Shown here: piece by piece, positions 53,408-61,823 of the stretch | Numbering within the stretch: position 1 is the first letter of the stretch | Layout: the number at the start of each line of letters is the position of its first letter | From: Schlegelella_A sp035995885 | Lineage (GTDB): Bacteria > Pseudomonadota > Gammaproteobacteria > Burkholderiales > Burkholderiaceae_C | DNA: 64,000 nucleotides | Assembly: GCA_035995885.1 (NCBI GenBank) | Contig: DASYKC010000156.1 | Location: 1-64,000, forward strand | Reading direction: 5' to 3' | Made by a program: the position numbers and the translations under genes | The notes under the pieces: generated by a model | What the model saw: the letters and a program-made list of their open reading frames with translations, nothing else | Told to the model about the DNA's origin: nothing | The model's database searches: none

Positions 53408-54148
53408 ATGACCCGACCCTCTTCTGCCCTGGCCTCGGCGCCGCGCCGATCCGTGCTCTTCGCCGGCCTCGTCGCCGCGCTCGCGATCGGCGCCTTCGCG
53501 CCGCGGTCGACGAACGCCGGCGAGTCGGCAGTGAAGATCGCGCCGCCTGCCGTCGACGCGACGAGCGCCGCCGCCGGCACGCAGACGGCGGTATTCGCCG
53601 GCGGCTGCTTCTGGGGCGTGCAGGGCGTCTTCCAGCGCGTCAACGGCGTCGTCCAGGCGCTCTCGGGCTATGCCGGCGGCGCCAAGGAGTCGGCGCAGTA
53701 CGAGTTGGTCGGCAGCGGCCTCACCGGCCACGCCGAGTCGGTGAAGATCACCTACGACCCGAAGAAGGTGAGCTACGGCACGCTCCTGCAGATCTATTTC
53801 TCGGTCGCGCACGACCCGACCCAGCTCAACCGCCAGGACCCCGACAGCGGCCCCCAGTACCGCTCGGCGGTGTTCTATGCCGACGCGGCGCAGAAGGAAA
53901 CGGCCGAGAAGTACATCGCCCAGCTCGACGCCGCCAAGTCGTACCCGAGGAAGATCGTCACCCAGGTCGTCCCGCTCGTCGCCTTCTATCCGGCCGAGGC
54001 CTATCACCAGGACTACCTGACGCTGCACCCCGACTCGGGCTACATCGCCCGCTTCGACCTGCCCAAGGTCGCCAACCTCAAGTCGATGTTCCCGCAGCAG
54101 TTCCGCGCCGAGCCCGCCCTCGTGATGGCCCGCGCCAAATCGCAATAG
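53408..54148 (+). CDS. msrA: Peptide methionine sulfoxide reductase MsrA, exported
   Basis: The 246-residue protein has a signal-like N-terminus (RRSVLFAGLVAALAIGAFAPRSTNAGE) and the catalytic GGCFWGVQGVF (Cys67), then GYAGG, GLTGHAESVKITYDP, DPTQLNRQDPDSGPQYRSAVF and AYHQDYL. Cys67 is the only cysteine after the signal, so no resolving Cys is present (a 1-Cys MsrA). Export to the periplasm is inferred. Confidence 0.92.
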   Translation: MTRPSSALASAPRRSVLFAGLVAALAIGAFAPRSTNAGESAVKIAPPAVDATSAAAGTQTAVFAGGCFWGVQGVFQRVNGVVQALSGYAGGAKESAQYELVGSGLTGHAESVKITYDPKKVSYGTLLQIYFSVAHDPTQLNRQDPDSGPQYRSAVFYADAAQKETAEKYIAQLDAAKSYPRKIVTQVVPLVAFYPAEAYHQDYLTLHPDSGYIARFDLPKVANLKSMFPQQFRAEPALVMARAKSQ

Positions 54149-54157
54149 GAGATTGCA

Positions 54158-54195
54158 GCCGGGGCCCTGCCCGGCGCGAAGTCGGCACCGCCGAC
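54158..54195. terminator. Convergent-gap hairpins between msrA and the acyl-CoA reductase gene
   Basis: GCCGGG-N6-CCCGGC (54158-54175) and GTCGGC-ACC-GCCGAC (54181-54195) lie in the short convergent gap. Neither has a T-run, so they are at best weak or Rho-assisted terminators. Confidence 0.3.
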
Positions 54196-54238
54196 GAGCC
54201 CCACCCGGCCGACGCGCGTCGAGCGCAGTCGAGCCGGG

Positions 54239-56242
54239 TCAGAAATGGATGCCGCGCATCATCTGCGCCATCGCCACCGCCTCCGCCGACGGCTGGTACT
54301 TCTTCTCCTTGTCGCCCTTGGCCGCGGCGCTGTCCGGGAACATCCTGAACGTCGAGTTCATGACGATCTGCGCGACCCGCGGCACGAGCGCGTGCATCAG
54401 CTCGCCGGTGATGCCGAGCCGCGTCGCGATCCGCACCGGCTTTTCGACGCACGCCTCGGCGATCATGTTCGCCGCCTCTTCCGGCGCCAGCACCGGCACG
54501 TTGTCGTAGATCTTGGTCGGGCCGATCATCGGCGTTCGCACGAGCGGCATGTTGATGGTCGTGAAGGTGATGCCGATGTCGGCGTATTCGCTCGACGCGC
54601 AGCGCGTCCAGGCATCGAGCGCCGCCTTCGACGCGACGTAGGCCGAGAAGCGCGGCGCGTTGGTCAGCACGCCGATCGAGCTGATGTTGACGATGTGGCC
54701 CTTCTTCTTCGCGACCATGCCGGGCAGGAGGCCCATCGTCACGCGCAGGCAGCCGAAGTAGTTGAGCTGCATGGTCCGCTCGAAGTCGTGGAAGCGCTCG
54801 TAGCTCGCCTCGATGGCGCGGCGGATCGAGCGGCCGGCGTTGTTGACGAGGAAGTCGACGCCGCCGTGCTGCGCGTTGAGCCAGTCGATCAGCGCCTTGC
54901 AGCTGGCCTCGTCGGCGATGTCGGCCGAGAAGGTCTCGACGGTCGCGCCCTTGCCGGCCTTCTCGAGGATCTCGCGCTTGGCCTCGACCAGCTTGGCCGC
55001 GTCGCGGGCGCAGATGACGGTGATCGCGCCGGCCTCGGCGAACTTGCTCGCCGCCGCCAGGCCAATCCCCGACGAGCCGCCGGTGACGAGGACGACCTTG
55101 CCCGCGACCGTGCCGCGCAGCGAATGGTCGATCTTCAGCGCCGGATCGAGGTGGCGCTCCCAGTAGTCCCACAAACGCCAGGCGTAGTCGTCGAGCTTCG
55201 GGCATTCGATTCCCGAGCCCTTCAGCGCGGCGAGCGCCTCGCGGCAGTCGTAGCGCGTCGGGAAGTTGACGAAGGTGAGCATGTCCTCGGGAAGGCCGAG
55301 GTCCTTCAGCACCGCCGCCTTGATGCGGCGCACCGGCGCGAGCGCCATCATTCCCTTCTTCACGCTCTTCGGGATGAAGCCGAGCAGCGCCGCGTTGACG
55401 AACAGGTTCATCTTCGGCGCGTGCGCCGCCTTGCCGATGATGTCGAGGACGTCGCCGACCCGGTAGCCGAGCGGATCGACGAGGTGAAAGCAGCGCCTGT
55501 TCAGATCGCTCTTCAGGTGGCTGATGTGGTCGAGCGCGGCGACGACGAAGTCGACCGGGACGATGTTGATGCGGCCGCCCTCGATGCCGACCCCCGGCAG
55601 CCACGGCGGCAGCAGCTGGCGCATGCGCTGGATCAGCTTGAAGAAGTAGTACGGGCCGTCGATCTTGTCCATCTCGCCGGTGCGCGAATCGCCGACGACG
55701 AGCGCCGGCCGATACACCGTCCACGGCACCTTCGACTCGGTGCGGACGATCTTCTCGCTCTCGTGCTTGGTCATGAAATACGGATGGTCGAGGCCCTCGG
55801 CCTCGTCGAACATGTCCTCGCGGAAGACGCCTTCGTAGAGGCCGGCGGCGGCGATCGAGCTGACGTGGTGCAGGTGGCCGGCGTCGATCGCCTTCGCGAG
55901 CTCGACGACCGCGCGCGTCCCTTCGATGTTGGTCGCGATCTGCGACTCGGCGTCGGCCGAGAGGTCGTAGACCGCAGCCAGGTGATAGACGTGATCGACC
56001 TGGCCCTTCAGCTTCCTGATCGCATCGGCCGAGACGCCGAGCTTCTTCGCGGTCAGATCGCCGTACACCGGCGCGACGCGCTTGCTGCCGCTCGCTTCGC
56101 CCCAGTAGTCGAGCAGCGCCGCCAGCTTGCCCTCGCTTTCCGGGCGGAGCAGGAAGTGGACGACGGTGCCGCGCCGGGCCAGCAAGGCCTTGACGAGCCG
56201 CTTGCCGATGAAGCCGGTGGCTCCGGTGACGAAATAGCGCAT
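54239..56242 (-). CDS. Two-domain fatty acyl-CoA reductase (Maqu_2507 type)
   Basis: The 667-residue protein joins two reductase modules. The N-terminal extended SDR has TGATGFIG (residues 6-13) and the catalytic pair Tyr155/Lys159; the C-terminal classical SDR has TGGSSGIG (387-394), NNAG and Tyr535/Lys539. By eye it follows Marinobacter Maqu_2507 along its length, including IEGGRINIVPVDFVV and FHDFERTMQLNYFG. That enzyme reduces fatty acyl-CoA to fatty alcohol. Here it may serve wax ester or lipid synthesis; no wax synthase is in the window. Confidence 0.9.
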   Translation of the reverse strand: MRYFVTGATGFIGKRLVKALLARRGTVVHFLLRPESEGKLAALLDYWGEASGSKRVAPVYGDLTAKKLGVSADAIRKLKGQVDHVYHLAAVYDLSADAESQIATNIEGTRAVVELAKAIDAGHLHHVSSIAAAGLYEGVFREDMFDEAEGLDHPYFMTKHESEKIVRTESKVPWTVYRPALVVGDSRTGEMDKIDGPYYFFKLIQRMRQLLPPWLPGVGIEGGRINIVPVDFVVAALDHISHLKSDLNRRCFHLVDPLGYRVGDVLDIIGKAAHAPKMNLFVNAALLGFIPKSVKKGMMALAPVRRIKAAVLKDLGLPEDMLTFVNFPTRYDCREALAALKGSGIECPKLDDYAWRLWDYWERHLDPALKIDHSLRGTVAGKVVLVTGGSSGIGLAAASKFAEAGAITVICARDAAKLVEAKREILEKAGKGATVETFSADIADEASCKALIDWLNAQHGGVDFLVNNAGRSIRRAIEASYERFHDFERTMQLNYFGCLRVTMGLLPGMVAKKKGHIVNISSIGVLTNAPRFSAYVASKAALDAWTRCASSEYADIGITFTTINMPLVRTPMIGPTKIYDNVPVLAPEEAANMIAEACVEKPVRIATRLGITGELMHALVPRVAQIVMNSTFRMFPDSAAAKGDKEKKYQPSAEAVAMAQMMRGIHF

Positions 56243-56352
56243 GCAGGACTCCCTGGCCGCGGTGCGCACCTCGCGACCGCGTTCGGAGGATTCTTGTGCA
56301 GGCGGCTGCGCCCGACGCGCGGGGCAAACCCGACTGGCGCGCACGGCGGCGG

Positions 56353-56949
56353 CTACGCCGGCGGGCAGCGCGCCTTCCAGTTCGCCTCGAAGCGCTCGAA
56401 ATCGGCGCGCTCGCCGGCCGACATCGTGTCGAGCTTCTTGCGCCGGCCGTGGGCGATGCGGTACATCTCGTCGCACTGCTCGCGGGTCTGGGTGACGAGA
56501 TCGCGTTCGCGCTTCTCGACGGCGAGCTGGCTGTTGCGCGCATCGCGTTGCTTCGCCAGCTCTTCGACGAATCGCTTGCGGGCCGCCAGATCGTCTTCGC
56601 TGCAACGCTCCTGGTACGAGTTGCGGAGCTCGTACAGCGCGCGCGCGGCCAGGCCGCGTGCCGGGCCGGTGCGCAGCGCCTCGGCGAGCCCGGCGCAGGG
56701 CGGATTCAGGTATTCCAGGTAGCTCGATGCCTTCGCCGCCGCCGGCGTGCTGGACAACGAGACCGGGCGAGCGTCGCGCGCCGGCCCGCTCGCAGCGGAC
56801 CCGGTCGCGACGCCGCCGACGCAAGGCCGGTCCGACAGCGACGTCTGGCCATCGACGGTGCACCGGTACAGCGTCCGCTGCGCCGACGCTTCGCCACCGG
56901 ACCAGAGCGCGAGCCCCACCAGCAGGCAACGGAACGTCGCGGTCGTCAT
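56353..56949 (-). CDS. DUF4124-like periplasmic protein
   Basis: The 198-residue protein has a signal peptide (FRCLLVGLALWSGGEASAQ), the short DUF4124-type motif LYRCTVDGQTSLSDRPC, and a helical, charged C-terminal half with two or three cysteines (REQCDEMYRIAHGRRKKLDTM). GGAGGGG precedes ATG 56949. Function is unknown. It lies upstream of the acyl-CoA reductase gene on the same strand. Confidence 0.75.
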   Translation of the reverse strand: MTTATFRCLLVGLALWSGGEASAQRTLYRCTVDGQTSLSDRPCVGGVATGSAASGPARDARPVSLSSTPAAAKASSYLEYLNPPCAGLAEALRTGPARGLAARALYELRNSYQERCSEDDLAARKRFVEELAKQRDARNSQLAVEKRERDLVTQTREQCDEMYRIAHGRRKKLDTMSAGERADFERFEANWKARCPPA

Positions 56950-57086
56950 GTCCAGCACCCCTCCTGCACCGCCGAGTCTAGGCACCTTTAGGGGCGCCGC
57001 CCTATCAACCTAGTGTGCCCTCTCCAGTGCGCTTGCCTACAGTGCGGAGATCGCTGCCGAGCAGCGCCAACCCTCAGGAGAAGCTC

Positions 57087-57599
57087 ATGGTCAAGAAACT
57101 CAAGGCGATGGCCGACAAGAAGAAGAACGCGTCGGGCCTGTTCGACAGCAACCTCGCCGGCTCGGTCAAGGAATCGGCGCAGCAGATCTGGCTCGCCGGC
57201 ATGGGCGCGTTCGCCAAGGCGCAGGCCGAAGGCCGCCAGGTGTTCGACGCGCTCGTCAAGGAAGGCGCGACGCTGCAGAAGAAGACGCAGAGCGCAGCCG
57301 AAGAGAAGTTCGGCGACGTCTCGAACAGGATGTCAAGCATGGCCGGCGACGTCACCGCCAAGGCCGGCAAGCACTGGGACAAGCTCGAGTCGATCTTCGA
57401 GGAGCGGACGGCCAAGGCGATGAAGAAGCTCGGCGTGCCGTCGTCGAAGGACGTCGAGGCGCTGATGGCGCGGATCGACGCCTTGTCGGCCCAGGTCGCG
57501 AGCGGCGCGAAGTCGGCGGCGCGCAAGACCGCGGCCAAGGCCGGCGTCAAGACGGCGCCCAGGAAGACCGCGAAGAAGGCAGCGCGCAAGAGCGCCTGA
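57087..57599 (+). CDS. Phasin family protein with a histone-like tail
   Basis: The 170-residue protein has the phasin domain (SVKESAQQIWLAGMGAFAKAQAEGRQVFDALVKEG, about residues 25-130) and a Lys/Ala-rich tail with repeated AAKKAARK units, as in PhaF-type phasins that coat polyhydroxyalkanoate granules and bind DNA. AGGAG precedes the ATG. A good terminator follows at 57620-57643. Confidence 0.9.
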   Translation: MVKKLKAMADKKKNASGLFDSNLAGSVKESAQQIWLAGMGAFAKAQAEGRQVFDALVKEGATLQKKTQSAAEEKFGDVSNRMSSMAGDVTAKAGKHWDKLESIFEERTAKAMKKLGVPSSKDVEALMARIDALSAQVASGAKSAARKTAAKAGVKTAPRKTAKKAARKSA

Positions 57600-57619
57600 T
57601 CGGCTTTCCGGCTCGTCGT

Positions 57620-57643
57620 GAGGACGCTCCGGCGTCCTCTTTT
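57620..57643 (+). terminator. Rho-independent terminator of the phasin gene
   Basis: GAGGACGC (57620-57627) pairs perfectly with GCGTCCTC (57632-57639) around the loop TCCG, followed directly by TTTT (57640-57643). It stands in the convergent gap before yqaA. Confidence 0.85.
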
Positions 57644-57656
57644 CGTTGCTGTCGCC

Positions 57657-58139
57657 TCAGCGCGTGTACTGGCCCGGGAAGAACCAGATGAGGCCGGCGG
57701 TCATGACGAAGTAGCGGCCGAACTTGCCGACCGCCATGTAGGCCAGGCACGGCCAGAACGGCAGCTGCAGCCAGCCGGCGACGGCGCAGAGCGGATCGCC
57801 GACGATCGGCAGCCACGACAGCAGGCACGCCTTCGGGCCGAAGCGGCGCAGCCAGCGCAGGGCGCGGCTGTCGCGGTGCTTGTGCGTCATGTGCTCGTAG
57901 GCGCGCTCGGCGCCGTAGCCCATCCACCACGTGAGGGCGCCGCCGAGCGTCGCGCCGGCGGTCGCGACGAGGATCGCTGGCCAGAACATGTCGGGGTTGA
58001 GCTTGACGAGGGCGAACACCGCCGGCTCGGAGCCGAGCGGGATCAGCGTCGCGGCGATGAAGGCGATGAAGAAGACTGTCGACAGGCCCACTTGCGGCAA
58101 CGCGAGCGCCGCCATGAGCGCGTCGATCCAGGAATCCAT
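57657..58139 (-). CDS. YqaA-family (SNARE-associated/DedA-like) membrane protein
   Basis: The 160-residue integral membrane protein has the YqaA pattern: PLGSEPAVFALV, GATLGGALTWWMGYGAER, RFGPKACLLSWLPIVGDPLCAVAGWL and a final membrane helix. Related DedA proteins act in lipid carrier or membrane homeostasis. ATG 58139 is preferred over GTG 58178. Convergent with the phasin gene. Confidence 0.85.
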   Translation of the reverse strand: MDSWIDALMAALALPQVGLSTVFFIAFIAATLIPLGSEPAVFALVKLNPDMFWPAILVATAGATLGGALTWWMGYGAERAYEHMTHKHRDSRALRWLRRFGPKACLLSWLPIVGDPLCAVAGWLQLPFWPCLAYMAVGKFGRYFVMTAGLIWFFPGQYTR

Positions 58140-58204
58140 CGAATCGATTATCGAGCCCGCGAACACGGGGGTTCGCACTGAAAAATCCGGCGAAATCCGG
58201 CCGC

Positions 58205-58210
58205 TATACT
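58205..58210 (+). promoter_or_regulatory. Possible dusB -10 box
   Basis: TATACT lies 35 nt before the dusB ATG. A convincing -35 was not found. It would drive the dusB-fis-purH unit from about 58217. Confidence 0.4.
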
Positions 58211-58244
58211 GCTGCCTCGTTTTTCAGCACCCCCGCTTTCCCCC

Positions 58245-59282
58245 ATGCGCATCGGCCACATCACGCTGGCGAACCGGCTGTTTGCCGCGCCGATGGCGGG
58301 CGTCACAGATCGGCCGTTCCGCCAGCTCTGCAAGCGCCTCGGCGCGGGCTACGCGGTGAGCGAGATGGTGACCTCGAGGAAGGAGCTGTGGGCGACGCTG
58401 AAGACGAGCCGGCGCGCCGATCACACGGGCGAGACCGATCCGATCGCGGTGCAGATCGCCGGCACCGACGCGCCGATGATGGCCGAGGCGGCGGCCTACA
58501 ACGTCGCGCGGGGCGCCCAGATCATCGACATCAACATGGGCTGCCCGGCCAAGAAGGTGTGCAACCAGTGGGCCGGCTCGGCGCTGATGAAGGACGAGCC
58601 GCTCGCGCTCGCGATCGTCGAGGCGGTGGTCGCCGCGTGCGCGCCGCACAACGTCCCGGTGACGCTGAAGATGCGCACCGGCTGGTGCGAGAGCGAGAAG
58701 AACGCGGTGCGGATCGCCCGCGCCGCCGAGAACGCCGGCATCGCGATGATTGCCGTCCACGGCCGCACGCGCGAGCAGGGCTACAAGGGCAGCGCCGAGT
58801 ACGAGACGGTCGCCGCGGTCAAGCGCGCGGTCCGGATCCCGGTCGTCGCCAATGGCGACATCGACTCGCCGGAGAAGGCGCGCGAGGTGTTCGCGCAGAC
58901 CGGCGCCGACGCGATCATGATTGGCCGCGCCGCGCAGGGGCGGCCGTGGATCTTCGCCGCCATCGCCCACCACCTCGCGACCGGCGAAGCGGCGGCGCCG
59001 CCGCGCGTCGCCGACGTCAAGGGCTGGCTGCTCGAGCACCTCGACGACCACTACCGGCTCTACGGCGAGTTCGCCGGCGTGCGCAGCGCCAGGAAGCACA
59101 TCGGCTGGACGTTGAAAGGCCTGCCCGGCGGCGAGGCGTTCCGCGACGAGATGAACATCATCGAGTCGTGCGACGCGCAGGCGCGGGCCGTCGGCGCCTG
59201 GTTCGATCGCCTCGCCGACGCGATGCCGCGCATGCCGCTTGCCGGCGACGGGCTCGTCGAGACCTTCCCTTCGCTCCACTGA
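58245..59282 (+). CDS. dusB: tRNA-dihydrouridine synthase B
   Basis: DusB reduces uridine in the tRNA D-loop with FMN and NADPH. The 345-residue protein has the FMN-barrel motifs PMAGVTDRPFR, QIAGTDAPMMAEAA, the catalytic-Cys segment NMGCPAKKVCNQWAGSALM, HGRTREQGYKG, VVANGDI and IMIGRAAQGRPWIF. It precedes fis, the classical arrangement in proteobacteria. Confidence 0.96.
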   Translation: MRIGHITLANRLFAAPMAGVTDRPFRQLCKRLGAGYAVSEMVTSRKELWATLKTSRRADHTGETDPIAVQIAGTDAPMMAEAAAYNVARGAQIIDINMGCPAKKVCNQWAGSALMKDEPLALAIVEAVVAACAPHNVPVTLKMRTGWCESEKNAVRIARAAENAGIAMIAVHGRTREQGYKGSAEYETVAAVKRAVRIPVVANGDIDSPEKAREVFAQTGADAIMIGRAAQGRPWIFAAIAHHLATGEAAAPPRVADVKGWLLEHLDDHYRLYGEFAGVRSARKHIGWTLKGLPGGEAFRDEMNIIESCDAQARAVGAWFDRLADAMPRMPLAGDGLVETFPSLH

Positions 59283-59286
59283 CCGC

Positions 59287-59532
59287 ATGGCGACGACCAA
59301 CAAGAAGCACATCGAGGAGTGCGTCCGCGAGAGCCTCGAGGGCTACTTCCGCGACCTGCGCGGCGTCGAGCCGACGGCGATGTACGAGATGATCCTGCGC
59401 GTCGTCGAGCGGCCGCTGTTCGAGGTCGTGATGAAGGAAGCCGGCGGCAACCAGAGCCGCGCCGCCGAATGGCTCGGCATCAATCGCAACACCTTGCGCC
59501 GCAAGCTCGTCGAGCACAAGCTGATCAAGTGA
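59287..59532 (+). CDS. fis: Fis-family DNA-binding protein
   Basis: The 81-residue protein matches the Fis C-terminal half: a helix pair and the helix-turn-helix GNQSRAAEWLGINRNTLRRKLVEH. In E. coli Fis is a nucleoid-associated growth-phase regulator; betaproteobacterial forms are shorter, as here. It starts 4 nt after dusB. Confidence 0.95.
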   Translation: MATTNKKHIEECVRESLEGYFRDLRGVEPTAMYEMILRVVERPLFEVVMKEAGGNQSRAAEWLGINRNTLRRKLVEHKLIK

Positions 59533-59566
59533 CGGCGCTGCGCCGCGACCACGAAGGGAGCTCGCG

Positions 59567-61135
59567 ATGCATGCGCTGATTTCCGTCTCCGACAAGACCG
59601 GCGTCGTCGAGCTAGCGCGCGAGCTGGCGGCGCTCGGCGTCACGCTGCTCTCGACCGGCGGCACCGCCAGGCTGCTCGCCGGCGCCGGCCTCGCCGTCAC
59701 CGAGGTCGCCGAGCACACCGGCTTTCCGGAGATGCTCGACGGCCGCGTCAAGACGCTCCATCCGACGATCCACGGCGGCCTGCTCGCGCGCCGCGACCGC
59801 GCCGAGCACATGGCGGCGATCGCCGCCCACGGCATCGCGACGATCGACCTCTTGGTCGTCAACCTCTATCCCTTCGAGGCCACCGTCGCCAAGCCCGACT
59901 GCACGCTCGCCGACGCGATCGAGAACATCGACATCGGCGGCCCGGCGATGGTGCGCTCGGCGGCGAAGAACTGGAACGACGTCGCCGTGCTGACCGACGC
60001 GTCGCAGTACGCCGGCGTCGTCGCCGAGCTGAAGCAGAACGGCAAGGTCCGCGAGGCGACGCGCTTCGCCCTCGCGGTCGCCGCCTTCGACCGGATCGCC
60101 CAGTACGACGGCGCGATCAGCGACTACCTGTCGTCGCTCGCCGGCCCGAGCGATGGCGTGCCGCAAAGACACGAGTTCCCGTCGCAATCGAACGGCCGCT
60201 TCGTCAAGCTGCAGGAACTGCGCTACGGCGAGAACCCGCACCAGCGCGCCGCCTTCTACCGCGACCTCGTGCCCGCGCCCGGCTCGCTCGTCACCGCGAA
60301 GCAGCTGCAGGGCAAGGAGCTCTCGTACAACAACATCGCCGATGCCGACGCGGCGTGGGAGTGCGTCAAGAGTTTCGCCGCGCCGGCCTGCGTGATCGTC
60401 AAGCATGCCAACCCGTGCGGCGTCGCCGTCGCCGAGAGCGCCGCGGCCGCCTACGCGAAGGCGTTCAAGACCGATCCGACCTCGGCCTTCGGCGGCATCA
60501 TCGCCTTCAACGGCGAGGTCGACCGCGCCTCGGCCGAGCGCGTCGCCAGGCAGTTCGTCGAAGTGCTGATCGCGCCGTCGTACAGCACCGAGGCGCTCGC
60601 CGTCTTCGCCGCCAAGGCGAACACGCGCGTCCTGCAGATCGACCTGCCGGCGCCGGGCGCGGGCCGCAACACGCACGACCTGAAGCGCGTCGGCTCGGGC
60701 CTCCTGATCCAGACCGCCGACAACCCCGACATCGACGCAGGCGACCTCAAGGTCGTGACCACGCGCAAGCCGACGCCGGCACAGACGCACGACCTCCTCT
60801 TCGCCTGGACTGTCGCACGCTTCGTCAAGAGCAACGCCATCGTCTTCTGCGGCGACGGCATGACGCTCGGCGTCGGCGCCGGCCAGATGAGCCGCGTCGA
60901 CTCGGCCAAGATCGCCTCGATCAAGGCCGAAGCCGCGGGCCTCTCGCTCGTCGGCTCGGCGGTCGCGAGCGACGCCTTCTTCCCGTTCCGCGACGGCCTC
61001 GACGTCGTCATCGACGCCGGCGCGTCGTGCGTGATCCAGCCCGGCGGCTCGATGCGCGACGACGAGGTGATCGCGGCGGCGAACGAGCGCGGCATCGCGA
61101 TGGTGCTCACGGGCGTGCGCCATTTCCGCCATTGA
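59567..61135 (+). CDS. purH: Bifunctional AICAR transformylase / IMP cyclohydrolase
   Basis: PurH carries out the last two steps of IMP synthesis. The 522-residue protein has the N-terminal IMP cyclohydrolase domain (ISVSDKTGVVELARELAALGVTLLSTGGTA, GFPEMLDGRVKTLHPTIHGGLLARR) and the C-terminal transformylase domain (KHANPCGVAV, FVKSNAIVFC, GAGQMSRVDS, FFPFRDG, QPGGSMRDDEVI). GGGAG precedes the ATG. Downstream of fis on the same strand. Confidence 0.97.
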   Translation: MHALISVSDKTGVVELARELAALGVTLLSTGGTARLLAGAGLAVTEVAEHTGFPEMLDGRVKTLHPTIHGGLLARRDRAEHMAAIAAHGIATIDLLVVNLYPFEATVAKPDCTLADAIENIDIGGPAMVRSAAKNWNDVAVLTDASQYAGVVAELKQNGKVREATRFALAVAAFDRIAQYDGAISDYLSSLAGPSDGVPQRHEFPSQSNGRFVKLQELRYGENPHQRAAFYRDLVPAPGSLVTAKQLQGKELSYNNIADADAAWECVKSFAAPACVIVKHANPCGVAVAESAAAAYAKAFKTDPTSAFGGIIAFNGEVDRASAERVARQFVEVLIAPSYSTEALAVFAAKANTRVLQIDLPAPGAGRNTHDLKRVGSGLLIQTADNPDIDAGDLKVVTTRKPTPAQTHDLLFAWTVARFVKSNAIVFCGDGMTLGVGAGQMSRVDSAKIASIKAEAAGLSLVGSAVASDAFFPFRDGLDVVIDAGASCVIQPGGSMRDDEVIAAANERGIAMVLTGVRHFRH

Positions 61136-61165
61136 GCGCCCGGCCGGCCTGACGGCGACGGGCCC

Positions 61166-61798
61166 GTGAAGCTCCCCGAAGCGGCCGGTCTCGCGCTCGC
61201 GTTCGTCGCGCGCCTCGTCACCGGCGCGCAGGGTCACTGGCACGGCTCGACGCCGAAGGCCGAGCAGCGGATCTACTTCGCCAACCACCAGAGCCACTTC
61301 GACTGGGTGCTGATCTGGGCCGCGCTGCCGCACGACCTGCGCGCGGTGACGCGGCCGATCGCAGCGCGCGACTACTGGACCGCGAGCCCGCTCAGGCACT
61401 GGATCACGCGCGAGATCTTCAACGCCGTCTACGTCAGCCGGCAGCGCAACAAGGACGGCAGCGGCGACGACGAGGACCCGCTCGAGCCGCTGATGGAAGC
61501 GCTTCGCCACGGCGATTCGCTCGTCATCTTCCCGGAAGGAACGCGCGGCCACGCGGCCGACCCGGCGCCGTTCAAGTCGGGCCTCTACGCGCTCGCCGAG
61601 GCGTTTCCCGACGTCCAGCTGATCCCGGCCTGGATCGACAACGTCCAGCGCGTCATGCCCAAGGGCGAGGTCGTCCCGGTGCCGATCCTCTGCGCCGTCG
61701 TCTTCGGCGCGCCGGTCGCGCTGAAGCCCGGCGAAGAGCGGCGCGCCTTCCTCGACCGCGCCCGCGCCGCGGTGATGGCGCTGCGCGAGGTCGCCTGA
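61166..61798 (+). CDS. 1-Acylglycerol-3-phosphate-type acyltransferase (PlsC family)
   Basis: The 210-residue protein has the acyltransferase motifs NHQSHFD (HX4D) and FPEGTRG, with an N-terminal membrane-associated helix. These enzymes acylate lysophospholipids or related alcohols. The start is GTG 61166. Its TGA overlaps the ATG of an 8-codon mini-ORF that leads to the CdsA-like gene, so the two are likely coupled and act in the same lipid branch. Confidence 0.86.
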   Translation: MKLPEAAGLALAFVARLVTGAQGHWHGSTPKAEQRIYFANHQSHFDWVLIWAALPHDLRAVTRPIAARDYWTASPLRHWITREIFNAVYVSRQRNKDGSGDDEDPLEPLMEALRHGDSLVIFPEGTRGHAADPAPFKSGLYALAEAFPDVQLIPAWIDNVQRVMPKGEVVPVPILCAVVFGAPVALKPGEERRAFLDRARAAVMALREVA

Positions 61799-61823
61799 TG
61801 GGCGCGCCGCGCGCGAAGGTCTG

